From assembly GCA_028015205.1 (NCBI GenBank), contig CM051512.1:24397139-24461138 (forward strand): a stretch of DNA of 64,000 bases, written 5' to 3'. Below are positions 55,610-64,000 of the stretch, piece after piece (the stretch's first letter is position 1; each line of letters starts with the position of its first letter). The notes below the pieces were generated by a model. That model was not told the origin of the DNA. It was given only the letters and a program-made list of their open reading frames with translations, and searched no databases. This DNA is from Mytilisepta virgata. Taxonomy: Eukaryota; Mollusca; Bivalvia; Mytilida; Mytilidae. A program made the translations under genes and the position numbers.

Positions 55610-57286
55610 CTAAATAATCTTAAAAACAGATGCTTTTTCTTTGTATCTTACCGCAAATAACTGCTTTTTTGTTTTGTTATAAGTCAATCCATGCAATTGT
55701 CTTTTAACGGCATCATCGCAACTAAATGTTTTAAACTGATTTCCATCAGCAGATATCACAACGATTGCATTTCTCTCAAAATCTGCAACAAATATATTTT
55801 CGTTCTCATCTAATACTATGCCACACGGTCTCTTCAATACTAAGTCATTATGAAACTTCCATAAAATGTTATTGTCTGATCCGAGTACTCTCACAGTAAA
55901 TTTGTTAGTGTAGGCGATTTTGTCACCAAATGCATTCACAAATGAACGATGATATACACTAGCGTCCTCATAAATAACTACAGTTTCATAATTCTGTAAA
56001 TTCATTCTTTGAAGTCCACGCCCACCAACACAGTAAACTAACGAACCATTAACATTTGTTAAACCGAAACAAGAGTTTTCGATATATACGTTTTTCACTT
56101 CACTTCTTTTTAGGATATCAGTAATTAATATGAACTTAAAAAATCCGCCCGACACAGCTACAGTCTTCTGATCGATTTCTGTAACGTCAAATGCTTGACA
56201 CGGTAGTTCAACACTGTATTTATACGAACCATCGCTACCATGAACGGCCAAAGTATTGTTTACATAGCAGGCAAATGCTAAATTTCCATTCGACATAATA
56301 CAACAACCTGTTGTAGGTGAGTTTGAATTATTCCCTACTTTGATTTTACTATTTATTTCTAATTTCATTTCATAAAATTGGGGCATGGTATTTTGTTTAC
56401 TTCGAAGGCGTGCTTGTTGGCTACTTTTGTAATTTGGATACAAATTAGATGCCTTAACTCTCGAAGATACTTTACCAACACATAGTATATGCCTCTGAAT
56501 ATTTTCTAGATTTTGATCAAATTTAATTTCTAGCTGGTTTAGTTTCCCATCTTCATAAACTGATTGTATATACTTCATTTCTTCCAAAATCGTTTTCTTG
56601 AGCTCTTTGATGCCAATAAAAGTTTGAAAATCAGAAGCGTACTTTTTTATTCTTTCTGTGCTTTCTACGATTGATTCAACCTGCTTTTTCTTCAATTTCA
56701 GCACACCCAAGAGGTCATGTATTTCTTTCTCTTTCGTGTTTGTGAGTGAAGCCAACTCTTCCAAAGCAGATTTTTCTATTTCTTCTAGATGTTTATTTAC
56801 TTGTTCACGAATATTTTTAACTGCTATCTCTTTCTGTTGGTTAATATTATTTAAACTTGTTTCTCGGTCTGCTATATCTTCTTCGATGTTATACATAATG
56901 TCTGCCAGGTTTTGTGCAAGGATGTCCATAGCAACTGACGTTTTCACATTTTCCGTGACGTCATCTATCGTTTTTGTTTCTTTACAGTCAATATGCGTCT
57001 CGACAATACATTTCTTACACAAAGACTGTTCATGTTTCAAACAATACAGTTGATACTTCTCATTATGTTTTTCACAAAATAACCTTGTCCTTAAAATAAA
57101 GGGTGGTAACTGTTGATAATTCTCTATTTCTATTGTGGAATGATCTCTGCTGGATTTAGAAATTCTGTGATGCTCATTGCATTTGGAACACAGCGCATCT
57201 TCACATTCTGGACACCATACTGTAGCATTGTTTGCTTGTCCGCGAATTTCACATATAGCACATTGGATATGCTCTGATGTTGCCAT
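55610..57286 (-). CDS. RING-less TRIM-like protein 5 (two B-boxes, coiled coil, beta-propeller)
   Basis: The predicted protein has 558 residues. B-box 1 is at 9-49 (CAIC, VWCPEC, LCSKC, NEHH) and B-box 2 at 71-101 with all ligands. A coiled coil covers about 110-240, and the propeller runs from about 310 to the end, with blades such as GIVLDENENIFVADFERNAI. It is clearly a paralogue of the genes at 1839, 17595 and 32803 but the most diverged of the intact ones, and it lies outside the tandem units. The start is the ATG of MATSEH: an in-frame extension of 21 codons crosses the splice acceptor CATTTTAG, which lies 10 bases upstream. A candidate first exon is at 58311, giving a ~1-kb intron that contains a minisatellite. 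It ends at KII, without the KMF extension. Confidence 0.9.
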   Translation of the reverse strand: MATSEHIQCAICEIRGQANNATVWCPECEDALCSKCNEHHRISKSSRDHSTIEIENYQQLPPFILRTRLFCEKHNEKYQLYCLKHEQSLCKKCIVETHIDCKETKTIDDVTENVKTSVAMDILAQNLADIMYNIEEDIADRETSLNNINQQKEIAVKNIREQVNKHLEEIEKSALEELASLTNTKEKEIHDLLGVLKLKKKQVESIVESTERIKKYASDFQTFIGIKELKKTILEEMKYIQSVYEDGKLNQLEIKFDQNLENIQRHILCVGKVSSRVKASNLYPNYKSSQQARLRSKQNTMPQFYEMKLEINSKIKVGNNSNSPTTGCCIMSNGNLAFACYVNNTLAVHGSDGSYKYSVELPCQAFDVTEIDQKTVAVSGGFFKFILITDILKRSEVKNVYIENSCFGLTNVNGSLVYCVGGRGLQRMNLQNYETVVIYEDASVYHRSFVNAFGDKIAYTNKFTVRVLGSDNNILWKFHNDLVLKRPCGIVLDENENIFVADFERNAIVVISADGNQFKTFSCDDAVKRQLHGLTYNKTKKQLFAVRYKEKASVFKII

Positions 57287-57976
57287 AATATGATCTAAAA
57301 TGAACAATAAGAGCCGTATGAAAAGGTAAGGGTATTGGTTAAGCAACATCTCAAAGGATCTACAAAAGGGACCGACAGTCTCGACTTTAAAGTGACCATA
57401 CGGTTATGGACTTGAAAAACTTGAAAACTGGTTGTGTCAATTATGTCAAGATTCAGATATCAAAATGAAGTGTTTCTTACAACGGTAACAAAATTCATTT
57501 TATAAATGACAAACAATATTAAAAAACGGAACAATGAGGAATGATATAGTCGGAGGAATTTTAAATTGTATACATCATTTGCAGCGAGTTCATCTAGACA
57601 CTACATGTATATTAACAGAGCTTCGACTTGTATTTTCAGCTGTACAGAAGTCTTATATCAACTTCCCGAATTGGTTTGTTGAGGACTTCAGCAAATAGAC
57701 AGATGGGCAAACGATAGGGTATGCTGTTTTAGGTACATTTAACCAGTACAATGGTTTTGGTTCCGAGTATCATTAATGACAATTTTTCACCAACTGAAAC
57801 ACAATGTTTAAGAATTTACTGCTTCTACTAGTGACCTTTAATGTTTAAGCATCGATAATTAAAAGTTTTAAAGGAAGGACAGTACTATGCATGATATACA
57901 TGTAGTTCTTAGTTTTCACGATATTAAATATTCTTATAAGAGTTTTTAAATTTAAATTATCAATTTCACGCAACTA
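57287..57976 (-). other. Likely 5'-UTR intron of gene 5
   Basis: Acceptor CATTTTAG immediately upstream of the start. The remainder is AT-rich with no exon seen. Confidence 0.45.
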
Positions 57977-58097
57977 TTGGAACATGAGAAATTGAGCTTG
58001 TGGTACATGAGAAATTGAGCTGGTGGAACATGAGAAATTGAGCTGGTGGAACATGAGAAATTGAGCTGATGGTACATGAGAAATTGAGCTGATGGTA
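57977..58097. repeat. 22-bp minisatellite, about five copies
   Basis: Units of GGAACATGAGAAATTGAGCT plus two bases, with GGTACATG variants. It lies inside the putative 5'-UTR intron of gene 5. Confidence 0.95.
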
Positions 58098-58310
58098 CCC
58101 TTGAGGAATTTAAGCAGCAGTAATGAACATTCCATAATAAAACATTTAAATGCACAAGTTGTGCATATTTCGTCTATTTACTACTCATCTGTTGTAGAGG
58201 AAGCAGTTAATGGTCGCATCCGTTGTGAATCCAATCACTTCAATCAATAACATATAAACTAAATAAACAAAACATTAGTAGTATATTTTGGTTAAATGAA
58301 AACAACTTAC

Positions 58311-58400
58311 CCAAGCAGACTGTTTGTCGAGACTTGTAAACAAGGAAGTGTTACGTCACCTGATTCCATTTATAATTTCCAAGGACATCGGATATAGATA
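58311..58400 (-). promoter_or_regulatory. Candidate non-coding first exon and splice donor of gene 5
   Basis: The minus strand ends CTTGG followed by GTAAGT (GT at 58310-58309). The upstream block AACAAGGAAGTGTTACGTCA and CACCTGATTCC aligns with the GACAAGGAAGTTATTGGTCA and CTGACGTC block at 13352 and the CACCTGACTTCC block of unit 3. A CRE-like TTACGTCA and an E-box-like CACCTG are present. Function is inferred. Confidence 0.45.
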
Positions 58401-58420
58401 ACCGGATATCTGAACACCAG

Positions 58421-59166
58421 AATCTATTTTTGTGTGCAGAGAAATGTGTTTAAACATTGAATTCGACAGTTCTAGTAAAATGATTTTTATCAGTCATAAT
58501 TAACCTAGCCTTTCTACTGAAAAAAATGAAACTTTATTAATAAGTACATGAACACATTTTTCTTATTGTTTCCAGGGTAAATATTCATAATTATTCTAAA
58601 AAACTTAAATCATCCTTACTAAAATGGTGAAAAATGGTTACAAAATATTGCCAAGTTCTTTGTATCTGTGATCAAAGTTTGAAGTTGCTAAAAAGACTCA
58701 CTAGACTGAAATTTCCTTAGGCTCCTCTATCATGTCTATACTGTTACCGTATTAAAGTCAGATGTTGTTCTGGAGTTATGTCGCCTTGTCCGTAAAAATC
58801 TATTTTTGTGTGCAGAGAAATGTGTTTAAACATTGAATTCGACAGTTCTAGTAAAATGATTTTTATCAGTCATAATTAACCTAGCCTTTCTACTGAAAAA
58901 AATGAAACTTTATTAATAAGTACATGAACACATTTTTCTTATTGTTTCCAGGGTAAATATTCATAATTATTCTAAAAAACTTAAATCATCCTTACTAAAA
59001 TGGTGAAAAATGGTTACAAAATATTGCCAAGTTCTTTGTATCTGTGATCAAAAGTTGCTAAAAAGACTCACTAGACTGAAATTTCCTTAGGCTCCTCTAT
59101 CATGTCTATACTGTTACCGTATTAAAGTCAGATGTTGTTCTGGAGTTATGTCGCCTTGTCCGTAAA
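58421..59166. repeat. 376-bp tandem duplication
   Basis: Sequence from 58421 (AATCTATTTTTGTGTGCAGA) repeats from 58797. Each copy carries 85 bases of flank and the first ~290 bases of the MITE. The second has a ~6-base deletion near 59049. The duplication therefore followed the MITE insertion. Confidence 0.9.
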
Positions 59167-59405
59167 AAAATCAAATGTGCACGAAAAATCACAAAATTAA
59201 CAATTTTTGGGTAAATTAAACATCGTGTAGACTTCGATGTGCTCAATATATCTTGTTAAAATTTGAAACATACTTTGTTAAGATAAGTATCTGTTAATGG
59301 TCAACTGCTAATCAATGCTAAACATATAGCTTCAACTCCTATTTTGTGTTTTAATTTAATGAAGTTTACCCTTCACTAAATGACAAACGTCAAGTAAAAA
59401 GCCTA
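58882..59405 (-). mobile_element. MITE, 524 bp, 7-bp target duplication (copy 2)
   Basis: Inverted copy of the 14973 element, starting TAGCCTTTCTACTG and ending GTCAAGTAAAAAGCCTA. ATTAACC flanks it at 58875-58881 and 59406-59412. A truncated extra end, 58506-58796, with the same ATTAACC at 58499-58505, comes from the tandem duplication. Confidence 0.9.
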
Positions 59406-59412
59406 ATTAACC

Positions 59413-59934
59413 ACGTACACTTGCAATGACAAATATTTTATTAATTTTTTTTCGTTTAACAACATACTACTAATATATTTAGTTTGTGTGTTCTATTTTT
59501 GTTTAGTTTATTTTTTTTATCCTTTTGGTTTTATATGCATCCTTTTGGCGTTTGTTTGTTCCATTATAATGACTTTGTCTTGTCCTTGGATTTCGAATTT
59601 ATGTACTTTTCCCACTATTTCGTTGCTTCGGTATTCTTTTGCCGGTATTGTTAATACGATTTAGAGAAATAAACCCTACAAGTATAGTTGACATGCTGTA
59701 TTTGCTGTTGTTCAGCGGCACAGCAATAATCACTGACAGACTCTATGTTCCTGTAGTATGCTAACATCATGACAATATGCAGCTGAGAAACAAAATTTGG
59801 CTGTTAATTATGCCGAATCTAGAATTTTCCAATGTGATTATTGAATTTTGGTTGAAGGCATTTTCATTTCAGCATCTTCAAATGAAGTAAACTGGTAATA
59901 ATTAGTAACTAGTTGAAGCAGGCCTGCTGCATAT
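59413..59934. other. Spacer, no supported gene
   Basis: T-rich start (TTTTTTTTCGTTTAAC), then mixed sequence with no frame or repeat I can name. Confidence 0.4.
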
Positions 59935-60750
59935 CCCCGCGCTACTCTTGTGTTTTTGAAATCAATACAATCCAAACTAGTGTCGTTGCTTTAGTGATTC
60001 AAAATATATATGGTTGCTAAGCAGAATTCACAAATAATGTAGTCTTTCAAGAAATTTACTAAAATTGGAATCACATATTTGATATAAGCTAATATGATCC
60101 AAAAAAATCTATAGTTGCTAAGTAAAATTCCAAAAATAATAGTTCTTAGACAATTCTATGAAATTTACCGAAATTGGAATAACATATTTTTGAAATCCAT
60201 ACAATCCAAACTAGTGCTGTTAGTAAAAATGTATAGTGATTTCAAATATACATGGTTGCTAAGTAGAAATCACAAATAAATTAGTCTTTGAGTCTTTCCA
60301 GAAATTTACCAAAATTGTAATCACATATTTATGAAATCCAATGATCCTCATAAGTCTTAAAGCTAATATGATCCAAAAATATATAGTTGCTTAGTAAAAT
60401 TCCAAAAATAATAGTTCTAAGACAATTCCAGGAAATTTATCGAAACTGGAATCACATCTTTTTGAAATCCATACAATCCAAATTAGTGCTATTGGTATAG
60501 TGATTCACAATATATATGGCTGCTAAGTAGAAATATCAAATAAAGTAGTCCTTGAGGCTTTCAGGAAATTTAGAAAAATTGGAATCACATATTTTTGAAA
60601 TCCAAGTGATCCTGATAAGATTCAAAGCTAATATGATAAAAAAATTCAATAATTGCTATGTAAAATTTCAAAAATTTACCAAAATTGAATCACATAATTA
60701 TTGACATCTGGATGATCCCAATATGTGTTACTGCTGATGTGATCCTGAAA
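59935..60750. repeat. Degenerate higher-order tandem repeat (~250-bp period, two half-units)
   Basis: CATACAATCCAAACTAGTGC, ATATATGGTTGCTAAG, AATTTACCAAAATTGGAATC and AAGCTAATATGATCCAAAAA recur in fixed order about three times. The half-units are related to each other by the GTTGCTAAGTA and CCAAAATTGGAATCACATA blocks. Confidence 0.75.
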
Positions 60751-61418
60751 ATACGTGGTTGATTGTCAAAAACAAAATAATAATGGTCTTTGAGACTGCC
60801 ACGATTTTCTGTTATTGTAATTCTTTATTTTAAAGCCCATTGTTCATTTTCATTGTACGTATTATACAAAACACAATAAAAGAACAAAGTTGTTTTTATT
60901 CTCTGCTATAAAAAGATAAATCAATCAGAATGAATGTCCTCGACAATTGTTTGAGTATGTAAGCGGGAAAAGAGAAAGTAAATATTAAATAAAAATAAAA
61001 ACAATCGGACTTTCTTATTTTCCATATACATTTTGATCAAGATAAAGTTTAATTTACCAAAACAAATACAGAAAAGGGTGATGAAGAATGCCACAGTATT
61101 TAAGATATACATATAAAAAATATTCTGATGCACAATTAAGTCACTGTCCACCGAGCATAAGAGAATAACTGTCCTGAAATAAAATTATAGTTATCTCCCT
61201 TTCCTAAAAAAAGAGCAGTCTTTAAAGCATATCATTTATTTCCTATCTTTTCCTTAGCAGCATGATGCTTATCAAAGGATGCTGCTAATGGTTCAATATT
61301 ATATGCATGTTTTAGCATATTGATTCATGAAACTGAAGGAAATGATGTATTTACTCGACTTGACATGCTTGAGTAAATATAATACTTTATAAGGATAACC
61401 AAGTAGTTTGCTATATTA
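60751..61418. other. Spacer, no supported gene
   Basis: A 76-codon minus-strand frame at 60921-61151 is hydrophobic and AT-driven and has no known domain. Nothing else is seen. Confidence 0.35.
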
Positions 61419-61949
61419 TAGGCTTTTTACTTGACGTTTGTCATTTAGTGAAGGGTAAACTTCATTAAATTAAAACACAAAATAGGAGTTGAAGCTATAT
61501 GTTTAGCATTGATTAGCAGTTGACCATTAACAGATACTTATCTTAACAAAGTATGTTTCAAATTTTAACAAGATATATTGAGCACATCGAAGTCTACACG
61601 ATTTTTAATTTACCCAAAAATTGTTAATTTTGTGATTTTTCGTGCACATTTGATTTTTTTACGGACAAGGCGACATAACTCCAGAACAACATCTGACGTT
61701 AATACGGTAACAGTATAGACATGATAGAGGAGCCTAAGGAAATTTCAGTCTAGTGAGTCTTTTTTGCAACTTCAAACTTTGATCACAGATACAAAGAACT
61801 TGGCAATATTTTGTAACCATTTTTTTATCATTTTAGTAAGGATGATTTAAGTTTTTTAGAATAGTTATGAATATCTACCCTGGAAACAATAAGAAAAATG
61901 TGTTCATGTGCTTATTAATAAAGTTTCATTTTTTTAAGTAGAAAGGCTA
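61419..61949 (+). mobile_element. MITE, 531 bp (copy 3)
   Basis: Begins TAGGCTTTTTACTTGACG and ends AAGTAGAAAGGCTA. Flanks TATATTA (61412-61418) and TATGTTA (61950-61956) agree at six of seven bases, as expected for an older 7-bp target duplication. Confidence 0.9.
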
Positions 61950-61956
61950 TATGTTA

Positions 61957-62250
61957 TCAATATTTTCAGAACCAAGTAAAATTTCTTGTACAGTATTTGG
62001 AATTGATATATTGCATTCGATCTGAAATAAATCAGATATTTCTATCCAAAAATTTCTAATCACTAGACAGTTTCATAAAAGGTGGGAGATAATTTCTTTG
62101 CTTTCTTTGCAGAAAGTACATTATAACTGTATTTCTTTTAACTTGCATTTATATAAGAATGCATTCGTGTGAAATTTGGAAGGATTGTACTTTTATATAT
62201 AATATATTGGAAAATTTCAAAGTGGGAACCCATTAATTTCTACCGACTGC
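61957..62250 (-). mobile_element. LINE ORF2 C-terminal fragment (L1/Tx1-type finger)
   Basis: The minus strand reads CTFCKESKEIISHLL, one stop, NCLVIRNFWIEISDLFQIEC and TVQEILLGSEN. The C-x2-C-x7-H finger followed by a FW motif matches the end of L1/Tx1-type ORF2, as in the LINE at 54595-54700. The upstream part is degenerate. Confidence 0.7.
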
Positions 62251-62934
62251 AGAGTTTGATCCCGTAATACAACATGTACAACGCGGATCAAAATAGTTTC
62301 TTATTCTTATGTACCTCGCCACGACGCAAGTTGACTGTACTGTCTGCCGTTGCCGAATTTTATATAAAGTCCCGTACTTTTTGACATTAGAAAGAAAATT
62401 CTGACGTCACAATAAAAAAAAGTTCTACGCCATCAAGCCAAGTGGAGTTGCATCTTGAGGTCAAGTGGAGATTACGTTCTACTGGAAATATGTCTTTGTC
62501 TCGGAAGAGTTTGAAAATGAGCACTGACCAATTATTATTCTTGTTATTTTATCCCTGGGAAAAGTAACAATATGGAAAATTGACTTTTTGAGTGCTCTCA
62601 TGCCTTCGTGTCTCAACAAATTTTAATGTAATTAATGTCAAAATTTAAGATCAGCAAGTTTCGGATGAAGTCAAGAATCAGCGTACGGAACAGTAAAAAT
62701 CTAAGTGATGGTCTCAGCAGATTGGATTGAAATCTATAACGTATTGTCAAAGCTTATATCACCAATGTCTCTAATGAGTTTCGTTCAGTAATTTTGCAAC
62801 TTCATGTCTTGTTATTTATGTTATTTTACTATTACTGGCGGATGACATTGGATACTTATAGCAATCTTACGTAATTACTGTGGCAAAGCTTATGTGTCCT
62901 TCAACCTTTATGCCATATTTACATTTAAACAACT
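62251..62934. other. Spacer, nothing recognised
   Basis: Mixed AT-rich sequence with no gene, RNA or repeat that I can support. Confidence 0.4.
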
Positions 62935-63697
62935 TGAGTGGAATAAGGTTTTATAATTTTGATTTTCCAAAAATGGGGCCCACAGGGGAATTGGAAATTT
63001 AAACTTGTGACCTAAACTCCTCATTGATTTCTAATAAGGTTTTCGAATTTTGATTTTTAAAAATTGGGGTCCATATGGGTCGAATTTCAAAAATTGGAAG
63101 TTTAAGCTTGTGACCTAAACTCCTCATTTATTTTCCATTTTTCATTTTATGCTTTAATTTCTATACAGTATTGTCACATAAGTTTGCAATAAGGTTTTCG
63201 AAATTTCATTTATATAATTTGGACCCACAGAGGTCGAATTTCTAAACTTGGAATTTAAGTTTGTGACCTCATTCATTTTTCATGTCATGCATTTAATTTC
63301 TATACATTATTGACTAACAACAGAATATCAGCCTAAATATGATAAAACCTGTCAATACTGAATACAATACAAAATGTCAAAGTACGCCAATACGACACAT
63401 ACCCGTCCAATATGGCCTATTTAGTAGTCAATATGACATATTGGACTGGTTAGTCAATAAAGGTATAATTGCGCAAGGTTTTCCATATTGGCGTAGTTAG
63501 TGGTCTTTGCCTCAGTCCAACATGGCTTGCCTCGGACCAATAACTGAGCCAATATGGAAAACCTTACGCAATAATACTATAATATTGTCACATACTATAT
63601 GTAAATGTGCAATAAGGTTTTGGAATTTTGATTTTCAAAAATTGGGGTCCACAGGGTTCGCATTTAGAAAACTGGAAATTTAAACTAAACTCCTTAT
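62935..63697. repeat. TCCCCGCACT-type satellite repeats, interrupted
   Basis: Units with GTGCAATAAGGTTTT, GGGTCCATATGGGTCGAATT and TTGTGACCTAAACTCCTCAT match the core of 12071-13231. A foreign block at about 63310-63587 splits one unit. The element termini are not present. Confidence 0.75.
63310..63587. mobile_element. Foldback-type insertion within the satellite
   Basis: Arms ATTGCGCAAGGTTTTCCATA...TTGGC at 63468-63492 and the complementary GCCAATATGGAAAACCTTAC... at 63548-63573 pair with one or two mismatches around a 55-base loop. Satellite sequence resumes after it (AATATTGTCACATACTAT). The outer limits are approximate. Confidence 0.6.
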
Positions 63698-63698
63698 T

Positions 63699-64000
63699 TA
63701 GGCTTTTTACTTGACGTTTGTCATTTAGTGAAGGGTAAACTTCATTAAATTAAAACACAAAATAGGAGTTGAAGCTATATGTTTAGCATTGATTAGCAGT
63801 TGACCATTAAAAGATACTTATCTTAACAAAGTATGTTTCAAATTTTAACAAGATATATTGAGCACATCGAAGTCTACACGATTTTTAATTTACCCAAATA
63901 TTGTTAATTTTGTGATTTTTCGTGCACATTTGATTTTTTTACGGACAAGGCGACATAACTCCAGAACAACATCTGACTTTAATACGGTAAAAGTATAGAC
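63699..64000 (+). mobile_element. MITE copy 4, cut by the window end
   Basis: Starts TAGGCTTTTTACTTGACG and follows the 61419 copy closely to the last base. It is inserted into satellite sequence. The right end and target duplication are outside the window. Confidence 0.9.

Noticed and set aside
57952..58155. 67-codon minus-strand frame with repeating Ala-Gln-Phe-Leu text
   Set aside because: It is the translation of the 22-bp minisatellite.

Overview
This is a eukaryotic window, AT-rich and dense in repeats. It most likely comes from a marine bivalve mollusc, possibly a mussel. I infer this from an expanded family of RING-less TRIM-like genes (B-box, coiled coil, beta-propeller), SINEs with a mollusc-style tail domain, and short elements carrying ~150-bp tandem repeats between inverted termini. 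The species cannot be fixed from the sequence alone.

The left 39 kb is a tandem array of one large unit. Unit 1 is 1-15790, unit 2 is 15791-30849, and unit 3 is about 30850-39330, more diverged and shortened by ~6.8 kb. The window opens inside the repeat, so more units may lie to the left. Each unit carries, in + strand order: a retroelement RT C-terminal remnant; a LINE 3' fragment with a (TTAC)n tail; one TRIM-like gene on the minus strand; a TIR-bounded element of ~150-bp repeats; and a candidate 5'-UTR exon with a consensus splice donor. Units 1 and 2 continue with palindromic GGTTCTA/TAGAACC arrays, a second RT remnant, an AAGATATCTT array, a second TIR-bounded satellite element and a second candidate first exon.

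The right 25 kb holds an inverted copy of the first satellite element (40.1-41.2 kb), a decayed fourth TRIM-like gene (44.5-46.4 kb) broken by a SINE, LINE and SINE debris (48.7-50.15 kb), a Tx1/L1-like LINE with an interrupted ORF2 (about 50.2-55.0 kb), a fifth intact TRIM-like gene (55.6-57.3 kb), and copies of a ~530-bp MITE with 7-bp target duplications.

The four intact genes at 1839, 17595, 32803 and 55610 are minus-strand paralogues that appear to have an uninterrupted coding exon. Each has a splice acceptor just upstream of the ATG and a candidate non-coding first exon 1-3.5 kb further upstream. The locus looks like a birth-and-death cluster: recent duplication, a paralogue-like internal duplication in gene 1, and one pseudogene. 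A role in innate immunity is an inference from the expansion of such genes in bivalves. Nothing here shows it directly.
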